In this document: piece after piece, positions 44,586 through 55,502 of the stretch
Layout: each line of letters begins with the position of its first letter
Position numbering within the stretch: position 1 is the stretch's first letter
Source: Corythucha ciliata
Taxonomy: Eukaryota; Arthropoda; Insecta; Hemiptera; Tingidae
Direction of reading: 5' to 3'
DNA length: 64,000 nt
NCBI GenBank assembly: GCA_038030265.1
Contig: CM075941.1
Coordinates: 43,400,164-43,464,163, forward strand
The notes under the pieces: model-generated
The model's database searches: none
What the model was told of the DNA's origin: nothing
Seen by the model: the letters and a program-made list of their open reading frames with translations, nothing else
Made by a program: the position numbers and the translations under genes

Positions 44586-47500
44586 TTAACTCGGCCTTTT
44601 TGACGGCGGTATCATATGCCTTGGCAGGTATTTTGGAAGGTCCTTTCCCGACGTTTTCATTTGCACTAAATGCATGGCCAGTGCGAACTCAGCTGAGTCC
44701 AACTGACCGTCTTCGTCTATGTCAGCCAAAGTCCAAATTTTGGCCAAAGTCGAATTGGGTAGCTTCGACTTTTCCAGTTCAGCTTTGGCCGCTTAAAATC
44801 GAAGAAAAAAAAAAAGAACTTATGAGGTTATTTCAGAAAAAATGTTTTACCTGACCGGAGTAGTTTTCCTTCAACCGGATTCAAAGCGTTGAACAAACTT
44901 TCGTACTCATCCATTTTGTCCTTTAAAATCCAAAGAGGCTCGCCTCCGCGAACTTCCTCGAAATCCATCTGCAGTGTTCCATCAAATGGCGTATCTTTGC
45001 CTGTTTTGGGACACCCTATCATTAGTACGCGTCAACGATTAACTTTCACCGTCTACCCATCAATTTGGTTTCAAAATTGGTCGACCGATTGTCGATCATG
45101 TTCATTAGTTCGGACATTTCAGACTTCAAAATTTCGTTCGTGCTGTACAACTGTCGGTGCTTCGCAGCCTGAATCTTACTGAAATCGACATCCTTCAGTT
45201 TGTCCTTTGAGAAAAACAAAAAAAAATCTTTTGAGCAGTCCAGCCCCAAATGTAAAATTTTCATGTACTCAACTCGAAATTTTGTCACGTTAGGTAAATC
45301 ACCGGAAGGTATGTGATATTTAGAGGCAGCCAGGTCAACAATTTCGTGAATATTGCTCAATATGTCTCGTCTTGCCTGATCTTTTCCAAAAAATGTGGGC
45401 ATCCTATCGTGAATTTCACCTGTTATAAAGGCGTTGACCATAACCTGGCGGATTCTTTTGTTGAAGTCGTTCAGTTTTCTAAGGACGTTGTTCCGAGGAA
45501 GTGAGTAGATATCGTGGAACAGTTCTTGTTCTTCGTCGTGGAAAAGGCTAAGGAAAAATAATGTTTATAGGAACTTACAGTTAATATTTTTATTATTAAA
45601 ACGTACAAAGGAATGTCTGTAAATGTTTCAAAGATGACTTTAGGACGCGTTAAATGAAAATTTGTTGAGTTGTTAATTCGTCAGAAAAAGGTTGGATAAG
45701 ACTTGAAGTAGCAAAACAAAAGAATAGGCCAAATGTGATAGATATAGGAAGGGCTGGAAGAGCTTTCTTGAAGATAGCCAGTAGAAGAAGTGTGAGTGAT
45801 AGGCCGATGAGTATGGCGACAAAACAGGCCAACGTTGTGTTCCAATCTCCGTAGGAGGACGCCTTACCCACTAAAACGCTATAGAAAATGAAATCCCCCA
45901 GTCCCAATTTAACTCCTTTTTCCTCTTCGTCGATGTCACCGAGGCCTGACTGGTGAGGTTGATGGGCTCTGGCGACCGGTATTGTTTCTTCGTCGGTGGT
46001 TGCCAAAAGGCTGTAGACAACCGTCGACGAGTAGATGAGTGCTGGGAAAATGGGTTCGTTACGCTCCTGGGCAGTTTCAACGAGGATTCTGAGCGGGCCT
46101 TTCGGTGTTAGCACGGCGAAGAGATCCCAAATTGATATAACAGCTAGGACGACCCAGGTGGTCCATTCTGGCATGTATTTGATGAAAATTAACGCCATTA
46201 GGGCTGCCAAAAATATAAGGTAGGCCTGTTGCATGATTAAGGGACTCTTCCAGTGAATGCATATCATCCCCATGACCCCAAAATTCCACATTAAAAGAGC
46301 CATAGTTATGGCGTCCATAGCTAGATTGTAAGTACGCAGCACCTCAATGAGGTACACACACGAAAAAATGCTTAGCAGTATCAAAGAACTCATGATTAGC
46401 CAAGCGTGGATCACCTTATAACATCTGTACTTGTACAATGAAATCAACAGTACAGTCATAGTGACGATGACGCTCAACAAAATTGACGCGTTAGCCAAGG
46501 CGTTCCAGAATTTTGTTCCCGCATCACTTGACTCCTCGTGAAACGGAGTATACAGTAAATAAATGTCCCGCCTTCTATAAAAACTGACGCTGTTCATCGT
46601 CGCGACTACGACTAGAAGACACAAAGACACTGGTACAAACAGTTTGATGACGTGAGCCGCTCCATATTTAAGCTCCTCCTCGTCATCCCATTCCGGCGGT
46701 GGATGAAGCTGAGGCGGGTGGTTAAGCTGCCTGGCCTCCGATGATGACGAACCACCGCCGCCGTCGCCCACATCCTGCTGTGGTGGGTATCGTCGGGGGC
46801 GTCTAGGTACCGATGACGGGTCATTGTCATTACCTGTCTGGCCGTCTCTTTTTCTTATGTGAACGTAATGCGCGTCCGCACTCACTTCGTTCACTAGCCC
46901 GTCCATAACTTTACAAATTTAATCTAAATAGTTTTATGCCAACATTGCCTTTGAATATGAAAAAATTCCTTTGCTTGAAACTTTTTACGAAATTGAAGGT
47001 TTTTTACAGGTTACCCTTGACCAAGGTTATAATGACCGTCAGTCGCCCGCCTCGCTCGTTCAAACCCGGTGCGTCCGTTCGTTTGAATGGTTTTTACTAC
47101 CCACAAAGGTAAGATTTCGATTATTTTATATCATATTCGTTGTTCTATTTGCTATTGTATTTTATGGCTTCTTGTGCGAGACACATAGTTCGTTTATTAC
47201 ATTACGACGTCCTATTCGAGGACCGTGAGTCGTGGGAAATCGCACCCCCTGACTGGTAGATCCACCGTCTTACAAAAGTATTCGTCGCCACTTTATTAAT
47301 GAGGCGCGTTCGTGCTCTTATGTCTTTAACGACTTGTGCACGCCTAGCTCGGTTCGCCCAAAAGGTTTTTTTTTGGGGGGGGGGGGTTTACTTGAAATGT
47401 GCAACAGGTAAACAGCTAATAGACACGCCGCCGGCCGTCGCCATATTGTAAAGTGACGGTGCGGCGCTCACATTTCTACACATTGGGTTGCCAGATCTAC

Positions 47501-50500
47501 GGTTTTCACGCGGAGTCTCCGGGCCTGGGGCTCTATCTCCGGCCGGGCCAAAAATTGTGTGCATAGCCCGGGAAGTAACAAAAAAGACCTGCCTAACACA
47601 AATCTTGGAATCATTATTCGTGTGAGCGTTATATGTATTTTGTCTATCTCTTGATAAACGGATGCAGCTATGCAAGGGCCAGTTTTAACCGGACAAGGTT
47701 CCAACCTAAAAAATAGTCCCGACAACAGAAATCGCTCTTACAATCACAAAAATGCTTCTAACCAAATAGTTCTGACCAAGTAACAGCCCCTCCCCGACCC
47801 TTCCGCATGACCACAGACTCTGTTGATTGCAGCAAATACAAATTCAAATGGAAGCAAACAGTCTGGTTTTTCGTTCAAAAAGTTGACAAAACCATGCACG
47901 AAATGGGATACCCCCCCCCCCCCCGAATTAGCCCGAACATTCGGGTATAAAATTATTGGTTTTACAAGATATTTGACCGAAATTATTGTTAATTTTGCTT
48001 CCCAATCCAGTGGCGGATCTAAGGGAGTAGCCACAGGGGCCATCGTCCCTCTCTTGGAGTCGAGGTCACTTGCTCCAAAAAAAAATCATCAAAACCATCT
48101 CCAAAATCCCATCGAGGAAGGGTGATCACCTCTAATTTTCTCAGAGGCCCGAGGGTCAGAGGTTCTCGCGAGTGACGAGAAATGCCAAGTTATTCAAGGG
48201 AAAAACTCCCGCGAATGGCCTCACTGAGGGGGAAATTTATGCGAACGGTCGCGCCTAGGGCAAACTGGCAAACTTTAAGCGAAACGTCAGATCGTGAGGA
48301 AAAAACTCTTTCGAAAGGCCGTGGCACAACGAGTTAACTATGCAAAATGCCCCGCGGCATTTTTTTTCACGGGAAAACACGTGAGTCGCCACATTCAAGG
48401 CAAAATTTACATGAAATGATGCGTCAAGGGCAACAAATATGTTAGTAGGGGAGCCCAAGAGGGGATTTCGGGATTTACTCAAGCGCGTCAGATTAACATA
48501 CTGCGGATACCTTGTACCTAGTTGAGTATCTCCACCAAATATGAGCCCTATAAATGTGGCCGCCCGCCAAGGATAAAGCGTCAGATTAGTAAAAAAAAAT
48601 TGATCATCAGACATTCTCGAGCGCGTCAGATTAAGGAAGTGGGAATTAATTACATGCTAAAAAGTCTATATTCCACTAATCTGACAATTTAAGAGTGACG
48701 CAAAAACGGAGGAGGTCTACAAACTTGTACAAAAAAACGTCATCTTGACATTCTCGAGCGTGGCTACTTTTTTTTTTTATTTTGAAGGGAATAATTCAAG
48801 GATAACGAAAAATATCTAATCTGACGATTTCCATAAGCCGAAATAGAAAAAAATCGTCGATAAAGTTTAGTCATTATTCAACTTTTGGGGCCAATTCAGT
48901 GAAACTTAGCGCCCACCCGTCTTGTGTGAAACATATGTTCCAATTCGGGAAGACGGGTGGATAGCGCCGGCGCTAAATTTTACTGAATAGGTTGCCATAA
49001 TGTGTTGAATAATAAAGTTTTTAAAAAAAATTGCGCTTTTCTCTCTCATATCAGTTGAATAATGTTATCATTATTCAACTATTGTAGAAAAAGGTCCTTT
49101 ACATCACAATTTCAGTTAACCTCAACTTACTCTTTCGAAAATGGTGCAGAAAACTAGGACTTAGGCACCAAATATAGGGCGAATTTTTTTAAAGTGTCAG
49201 ATTTGGCGAATCCCTCCAGATAATCGTCAGATTACTAGAGAGCACGTTTAGAACGTCAGTATGAAGCATATATATCTTAATCTGACGCGCTCGAGTATTT
49301 CAAAATGACGATTTTTTTTGCACATTCTGATAAGGGCCACGAGTTTGCGTCACCTCCAAATCGTCAGATTATTGAATGGGAGCTTATTTTAGGTTCACTT
49401 AACATTTCCTTAGAAAATCTGACGCGCTCGATTAATTTTTTTTTTTTCCATTTTCAACCCTTACGTACGACCACCCCCACCATGCAAACTGTCAGATTAA
49501 CATGCATACTTCAATAAAAATACGGAGACAATTGATGCTGTTAATATCTGACGCGCTCGAGAATGTCCATACAACAGTTTTTTTTTTTACATTTTTGAAA
49601 GTCTATAGCCGCTCTCCCCACCGATGAAAAGGTGTGCATCATACAGCAATTTTATCTTTTTATTATCTAAGCTTTGCAACCCAATAGGTCTCTACGACGC
49701 TCGAGTAAATCCCCATTTAGCATCGTGGGCTCCCCTACTATGTGAAATGCTTCACCAACAGCAATATTAAGGAGACATATTGTCCATTTTATGAAAGTAC
49801 TCGTCGGTTTCACGAAAAAATTGTCAATTTCTTAACGAAATTGTCTGTTTTATGAGAAAACTTTCAATTTTATAAGACATCATAAGCTTGTAAGCATAGT
49901 AGTTGATTTTATGAGGAAATTTTCAGTCTAAAAGGTGTCGATTTGATGAGTGCATCGTCAGTTTGATAAGGAAATAGTCAATTTTATGAAGAAAATAACA
50001 TATTGTACGAGAAATTTTCAATATAATGAGGAAATTGCCCTTTTTGAACGAATTTTCAATTTAGTAAGGAAGTGGTTAGTTCGAATTGGAAATTGTTGCT
50101 TTCAAGAGGAAATCGTAAATTTTCTAGACATCGTTAATTTTAGGACGAAATTGTCAATTTCACGAGGAAATTTTCATTTTTGTTAGTAAAGTGATATTTT
50201 TATGAGCGCATTGTCAATTTAATTAAAAATGTGTCAATTTGAAGCAGAAATTGTCAATTACACGAGAAAATTACAACTTATCATCAACAGTTTTATTTTT
50301 GGACCTTGGAACTTAATAATTTTTGCCCCATGACTCTATAGGCAATTGCCCTTTCTGTGATTATTGCTAATATGTAATGGGGAACTTGCACATTTTTCAA
50401 AAGTTGGTGTTGCTTAAAGAGGGCTCTTCCACAAGTCTATTGCTCACATTAAACTTTGAAATAAGTCAAGGATGTTTTTTTAGGGAATTTTTAAAAATAT

Positions 50501-53500
50501 TGAGTGGGGATTCGATTACGTAAAAACTTACTTATTGAAATGGATGATGCGGGGAAGAGGGGGTTAGGCGAGTTTAATGGGGGGACATTTTTCATGTTAT
50601 TTGTAAACAAACAATTTTAGAGTTCCCTCAAATGCTTCACAAGTAAGTATTTACGTCATTTCCCCTCGCACCATCCATCCTCTTCTGAAGAACTTTGAAC
50701 CTTTTATAAAAATCTTAAAACGCACCAATCGGGTTGCAACTTCCGTTGTTATCCTTCAGTTCACGGGTCAAATCACCGGTATGCTTTTCTACCCAATCTG
50801 AGATTCATGCAAGTTCCCCATTGGTGATCGTTTATTTTGGCTTTAAACTTGTAATTTTTGATATGAATAGCCCATTATACTCGGAAATGATCAATTTTAA
50901 GAGTGAATTGTCAATTTTATGAGGAAATTGTCAATTTTATGTGGAAATTGCATATCCACATAAAAAAAGGACAGGAAATTGTATATTTCATGAGAAGAAT
51001 GTCAATTTTACGAACAGCTAATTACGGGAAATTCGTTTGCCAGAAAAACCAAATTCGCTATGTGGCCAGTTCAGTGACCGATTGCGCCGATTTTGCGCAC
51101 CTAAGAACCGTTTTTAGCTGGTTTCACTCATTACAAAGTAATTGCCCGTATTTCGCTCACTAAAAAACCCAAATTTGAGGGTTAAAATCGCAGTGCTAGC
51201 TGTGGGACATTAGAGCTTCCCCTCGCTGAGTTCACTTCATTTGGCGGGAAGCATATTTTTGCCAAACTAATAGTTCAAGTTACACAGGTAGTTGTTGAAT
51301 GGTGTTGTTTTTTTTCTATTTTTCCGGCCTTTGGAGTTCCTTAATTTTCCGATTTTTCAATTATCAGAGATTGATAACTGTGTCTGTCAAGCAATTGCGT
51401 GACGCGTGGTATTTGTGGGGTAGGAGCAGGATGGAGTCATAATATGGCCCCCTCCTTTAAGCCGGCGCCCGCCAATTCACCCACATGTGCCGAAAACTCT
51501 TATATGTATAAATAACCACTGATGTTTAATATTTGATCACGCAATCGCTTGTGTCATCACTGCCGAAACTACTCCTTCAAGCGTTGAATTAAGTGGTTTT
51601 CTCAATCTTCCAGAAATCGCGAATTGGCGTTCTCCCTGAGAGCTTTTTCTCTTCAATTTAGCCGCCAATTAGGGGTTTTCTTTATTTTCGCAGCGATTTA
51701 ACCACGCACTAGCGTTTTATTGTCTCAACTTCAGCAGCGAATTATGCGTTGTCTTTTTCGTTAGCCCTTTTTCTTCATTTTTGCAGCGAATTAGAGCTCT
51801 CCCTCAATTTTAGCCGCGAATCATAATTTTCCACGCGCATCTTCTCAATTTCAGTTGCCCCCAGAAATCGTGCAGCACCGAATTATCGATTTTTCTCAAT
51901 TCTAGCAGCGAATTAGTGATGTTTTACATTATAGCGATGAATTAGTGTTTTTTTCTAAATTTCAGCTGCGAATTAACGCTTTTCATTAATTTTAGCTTTG
52001 AATGTTGAGGGGGTTTTCTCAATTCTAGCAGGGAATAAGAGATTTTTGTTTTAGTTTTAGCAGCGTATTAGCAATTTTTATCTATTTTATCAGTGAATTA
52101 GAGATGTATTCATATTCAGTGACGAATTAGCGTTTTTATGCATTTAGCCATTGATTAACGCTTATTTTTCTTAACCGTACCTAAGTATTTTTTACGATTT
52201 TTCAAAAATGATGAAAGTGGCTTTTTAAAAAATTTATCCTATAATTAAGCGACGATTTCTGCCAAATAATATTATTTACAAAGAATATTGGACGACACAC
52301 GGAAAACGTGTTTTAAATAATGGTCCTGATGATGGCCTAGACAGGCTGAAAATCGAATGGAGCAATAAAGAAAGAAAAACAATTTTTTTGGGGAACTGTT
52401 GTTCATTAAATCAGAAATACGAGCATTAAATCGTCAAATTCTTCCCCGAAACTGAGTTTTCACAAAAAGGGTCGTATCCATCAGAAACTAACATCCCCGT
52501 TGGGAATCGGTTTTAGCTGGGTTTAGCTCGTATTCCTGATTCTGTACGGAAGACGTAACAATCCAACACATTTTTAAACCCGAAACTAACGATTGCCTTC
52601 GATTTCATCGCTTTCTGATGTTTATTGTGTTGTGATAGGTCACATGTGAGGCATTGACCGGGAAGCGGGGCCGACGATAAAGATGAAGGTCGATTCATTT
52701 GCTATATGAGGGACGCGGGAAGCATCACCTTTGGTTAATGCCAATAGCTTCTTCACGGGAAGGCTTGTCCCAAAAGGCCCAATAAGCCTACAATTTCCAA
52801 TAGTATGTCTGTTCAGAAACCCCTCCTCCTAGCCAAAGGTTCAGGAGTCTGTGGGATGAGGAACGGAACTATCCTGTTGTTGTCTCGTTTGTTAATAATT
52901 ACTAAATAATTGTTGTTTGCAGATCACACTGATGCGGCACAAGCAACCAAACATTATTCCGCTTATACATATATCTCGGAACCGCGAACGCGAGTGCGCG
53001 TGTGTAAATTCACGGGATTGTGATTCTTTCAAATTGTGCGTTGAAAGTATAATATGTAGTATTTTTTCCGAACACTTTTAAATTGTTGGCGAGTGAAATG
53101 GTCCGTCTCGTCCCGGGACTGCACACAAAACGCCTCCCGTGTAAGTTGTTTGTCGTTTTAATTCTGAATAACGTTTCCCCTCAATTTTCTGAACCACCAT
53201 CCGAAGAAATGCTATAGATCTCCCCACCCATTTGATTGAATATTGAATATAAAAAAAAAAAAAAATGTGTAAACGCGTGGGTTCTTGAGAAAACAATTGA
53301 ATTCATCACAGCTTCTGGAGGCGGCCAACGCGCTATAATAGGAGGCAACCAATCAAAGTGCATCGATTCGTTTCCTGCTGTGGAAACGGTGCATTCTGAT
53401 TGGTTCGCCCACAGCTCGACTCTGTAAAGTCAGAACTACGGTTCTCTTGTGAGGTTTAACACTTCGTTTTTAACATAACCAAGTCGTGGTTGTTGGTCAC

Positions 53501-54520
53501 GGGAATAAGAAAGGTATCGCTAGGTAGCGATTCGCAGGTACGCTTCTTTAGAAAATGAAAATAATTAATTTACTCACGTCCTGTGCGTGTCGTGAACGAG
53601 AGCATTCTCCCAAAACGAGCCGACGTATACTCGAGAAACCTCGGGTGTTTTTAACACTTTACCCAGTGACCACATTAAAGCTCCGTAGACTCTTAACAAC
53701 GACTGACAGTCCACCGAGTCCGCCTTGTTTAGAATGACGCGCAATTTCTCTTCGTGCTCATTGAGCACTTGTATCGTTCTTTGGAGTTCGTCCGAAATGT
53801 CCAGTTTGTTAGCGTCGAAAAGGAGAATGATTCGATCCACTCGTTCGGCGAACCATTCGAGTACCTAATTGATGCGATTTTTTGATTGTCTCAAACATTT
53901 TTTTTTTTTTTTTTTTTTCACTCGCCTTTTCAAAATCATAACCCCGATCGACACGCTGTTTCTCGCCCGCGAGTATTCCCGGCGTGTCGACCAACGTAAG
54001 CGACTCAAGAAGGGGGGCGTGCACCATCGCGCATTGAGCTCTCTTCAAAAAGCTATTACCGAATTGAGACAATCCCTCCATTTGAAGTTCAGAGCACGAC
54101 ACGAGAGCGTTGCCCGGTACGATTGACTCAAGATCAAGGGCTGGGGCTCGAGACAGTATGAAAAAACGGTCGGTCGTTGGTTCAGGGCCGATTCGAAGAC
54201 CCGGCCAGTCTCGACCCACGAGATATTTGATGAGAGTCGTTTTCCCGGTTGAGTATTGTCCGAGGAAAATGACGATAGGTTTGGCGTCAAAGTCTTGATC
54301 GGTCAACTCGGGTGAGTGGAGCTCGTGAAATAAGTATTTCCTTTCGACTGGTAGGAGTCGTTTTTTGTACACTTCCTTGAGGCCATCGATTACCTCATGG
54401 AAGGAGAATCGCGGTTTGGAAAACCACCTGAAACAAATGCGATATTTTACTTGGACGTAAAATTGTTCGTATAATTCCATGTAAAACTCACTTTTTGACA
54501 GAATGGGACGCCATACTCAT
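44586..54520 (-). CDS. EHD: EHD-family membrane-remodelling ATPase, interrupted by an 8-kb intron
   Basis: Exons: 54520-54492 ([10 protein letters not shown]), 54427-53926, 53864-53578, then an 8.03-kb intron, 45547-45274, about 45205-45050, about 45005-44858 and 44790-44586. The dynamin-like G domain shows GQYSTGKT (P-loop), DTPG and NKAD. After the intron come [11 protein letters not shown] and [14 protein letters not shown] (helical domain). The C-terminal EH domain has the Ca2+ loop [12 protein letters not shown] and LADIDEDG context for binding NPF peptides, ending PPSKRPS. EHD proteins oligomerise on endosomal membranes and drive recycling. The split AC|C codon across the 8-kb intron matches in phase. 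Intron 2 uses a GC donor (AAG|GCGAGT at 53925). AATAAA on this strand lies 23 bp past the stop (44563-44558). Confidence 0.93.
45650..46906 (-). CDS. PSEN: Presenilin, intronless, nested in an EHD intron
   Basis: One uninterrupted frame of 418 residues. N-terminal Q/P/S-rich cytosolic part, then nine expected membrane segments. Catalytic aspartates lie in WDLFAVL (about residue 265) and [13 protein letters not shown] (about 340). The PALPIS motif of the active site is at about 392, and the end TTQQIFI matches the family C-terminus. [18 protein letters not shown] precedes the variable loop where the protein is cut. It is the catalytic subunit of gamma-secretase (with nicastrin, APH1, PEN2), cleaving Notch and other membrane stubs. 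All key residues are present. It lies on the same strand as EHD; its AATAAA (45594-45589) lies 42 bp before the next EHD exon. Absence of introns in a region of intron-rich genes suggests a retrocopy that kept or took over function. Confidence 0.95.
   Translation of the reverse strand: MDGLVNEVSADAHYVHIRKRDGQTGNDNDPSSVPRRPRRYPPQQDVGDGGGGSSSSEARQLNHPPQLHPPPEWDDEEELKYGAAHVIKLFVPVSLCLLVVVATMNSVSFYRRRDIYLLYTPFHEESSDAGTKFWNALANASILLSVIVTMTVLLISLYKYRCYKVIHAWLIMSSLILLSIFSCVYLIEVLRTYNLAMDAITMALLMWNFGVMGMICIHWKSPLIMQQAYLIFLAALMALIFIKYMPEWTTWVVLAVISIWDLFAVLTPKGPLRILVETAQERNEPIFPALIYSSTVVYSLLATTDEETIPVARAHQPHQSGLGDIDEEEKGVKLGLGDFIFYSVLVGKASSYGDWNTTLACFVAILIGLSLTLLLLAIFKKALPALPISITFGLFFCFATSSLIQPFSDELTTQQIFI
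46907..48130. other. Presenilin upstream region within the EHD intron
   Basis: The presenilin promoter should lie in the first few hundred bases, AT-rich with no distinct element seen. Further on there are a run of 12 G near 47375, a run of 14 C near 47911, and no recognisable gene. Confidence 0.4.
48130..48437. repeat. Left part of a repeat interrupted by a foldback element
   Basis: Contains gcaaaatttacatgaaatg and caagggcaa, strings that also occur at 62930-63010 just ahead of a family B array. The right part resumes at 49743. Confidence 0.5.
48438..49742. mobile_element. 1.3-kb foldback element with reiterated CTGACGCGCTCGAG
   Basis: Ends tagtaggggagccca and tgggctcccctac are inverted, with TATGT on both outer sides (a possible short duplication). 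Inside, ctcgagcgcgtcagatta or its complement occurs at about 48478, 48614, 48751 (partial), 49276, 49416, 49545 and 49690 (partial). Shorter taatctgac/gtcagatta copies lie between them. The left half carries one orientation and the right half the other. The centre has a second hairpin (about 48893-48990; gcgcccacccgtctt and aagacgggtgg). No transposase. Confidence 0.7.
49743..50285. repeat. Degenerate ~30-bp tandem repeat, family B
   Basis: About 18 loose copies around TTTTATGAGGAAATTGTCAA. Another short array lies at 50880-51010 and a third at 63015-63240. Confidence 0.7.
50286..51600. other. EHD intron sequence with little recognisable content
   Basis: AT-rich; includes a short family B stretch at 50880-51010. 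No gene, no clear inverted repeat. Confidence 0.4.
51600..52165. repeat. Degenerate tandem repeat, family A, third location
   Basis: About 18 copies around ttttagcagcgaattagcg and tctcaattttagccgcgaat. More diverged than the 34-36 kb array, with a mixed period of 28-35 bp. Confidence 0.7.
52300..52400. repeat. Half copy of the GATGATGGCC hairpin element
   Basis: Contains taataatggtcctgatgatg-like sequence (aataatggtcctgatgatgg) followed by cctagacaggctgaaaatcg, identical in type to the right arm at 42720-42780. Confidence 0.6.
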
Positions 54521-54979
54521 GAAAAACTCTTTGAGAGATGTCGCTGAGCGAAGTAAACGCTAAAATTACTTCACGAAGAGCTCGGCAACACATGGAAGTT
54601 GTTCATGTGTTCATATGGCAACGTTTTTCTTGGCTGATTCGCACTCAAGAAAATCCATCATTCCTTCTCAAATCAACCTACGCACAAGGGTTCGCCCGTA
54701 AATAGTAGCCTTCATCCTGGGCAGCCCCACTCCATGAAAGACGCTGACTTGGCGTGCGGAACGCTTTTAACCGTATTCTGAATTTTATTTGTGTAAATTT
54801 CACAGATTGTTCTCTAGGTTTTTTTCGTTGTCATTTTTGGCGTAATATTACGAAATGCTCCGCCCCCCCCCCCATAATGAAGGGAACTACTGTTCCCACG
54901 GCAACAGCTTAGGCCACGTGTCCTTGCGCGAGAAAGTTTTTCCTAGAAAAGAGCGCATAAAACCCCACTCAAAACTGCG
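54521..54979. promoter_or_regulatory. Head-to-head spacer, EHD / USE1-like
   Basis: 459 bp between the two start codons. A shared promoter region is expected, but no TATA box or other defined site is evident. It includes a run of 11 C near 54863. An open frame at 54592 is short and unlike any USE1 N-terminus. Confidence 0.4.
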
Positions 54980-55381
54980 ATGCAAAACACGCATCGCTTT
55001 AACGTTACAAGCTCTCGTAAAATGACCATCGATGAAATTGAACAGTGTCACCGTCTTTTGCTTCATCACCGTCGACGTCAAGGACCACAGGTCGACGAGG
55101 AAACGGATGACGCCGGCGATGTAGCGAAAGACATGCTTCGCGTAGCGCGGGAACTGAAAGAGCAGACGCTCGTGGCCAATCGTTTGATACGACAGGATTT
55201 AGAGACGCTGGATGACATGACGTCGACCACTGACACGATGACGCAGGAGCTTAAGTGCGCGTCCGAGGAAGTCGTGAGAAAACCGGCAGGATGGAACTTG
55301 TTTTGGGGGCTTTTAATTCTGCTCGTTATTTTTATTTTTATCGGTATGGTCCTCTTTATTAGGATCTTCAGAAAGAATTGA
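54980..55381 (+). CDS. USE1: USE1-like SNARE, short form
   Basis: Single exon of 133 residues. Residues about 45-105 form a SNARE helix (MLRVARELKEQTLVANRLI, LETLDDMTSTTDTM) and the end is a membrane anchor followed by a basic tail (LFWGLLILLVIFIFIGMVLF, IRIFRKN), matching USE1, a SNARE for Golgi-to-ER transport acting at the ER. Animal USE1 proteins are near 250 residues. The N-terminal half is missing here and I found no upstream exon. The second in-frame Met at codon 15 (MTIDEIEQC) is an alternative start. AATAAA begins two bases after the stop (55383). The next gene starts 121 bp downstream on the same strand. Confidence 0.8.
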   Translation: MQNTHRFNVTSSRKMTIDEIEQCHRLLLHHRRRQGPQVDEETDDAGDVAKDMLRVARELKEQTLVANRLIRQDLETLDDMTSTTDTMTQELKCASEEVVRKPAGWNLFWGLLILLVIFIFIGMVLFIRIFRKN

Positions 55382-55502
55382 AAATAAAATGAATGAACCA
55401 ATAACCGAAATTGGCTTGTGCCCAAGATCGTTTTCGTCATTCGACACGTGTAGGTGAGTGGCCTCGTTCCAAAAAAAATTTTTTTTCACTATTCTCAGTA
55501 AT

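Noticed and set aside
45650..46906. WDL instead of YDL in the first presenilin active-site motif as a loss of function
   Set aside because: A tryptophan is found at this place in other invertebrate presenilins and the catalytic aspartate is kept.
44586..54520. Two separate genes: an EH-domain protein and a dynamin-like GTPase fragment
   Set aside because: The two halves join in the exact order and codon phase of an EHD protein, with neither half complete alone.
55078..55440. 120-codon minus-strand frame opposite USE1
   Set aside because: Serine-rich shadow of the coding strand of a clear SNARE gene.
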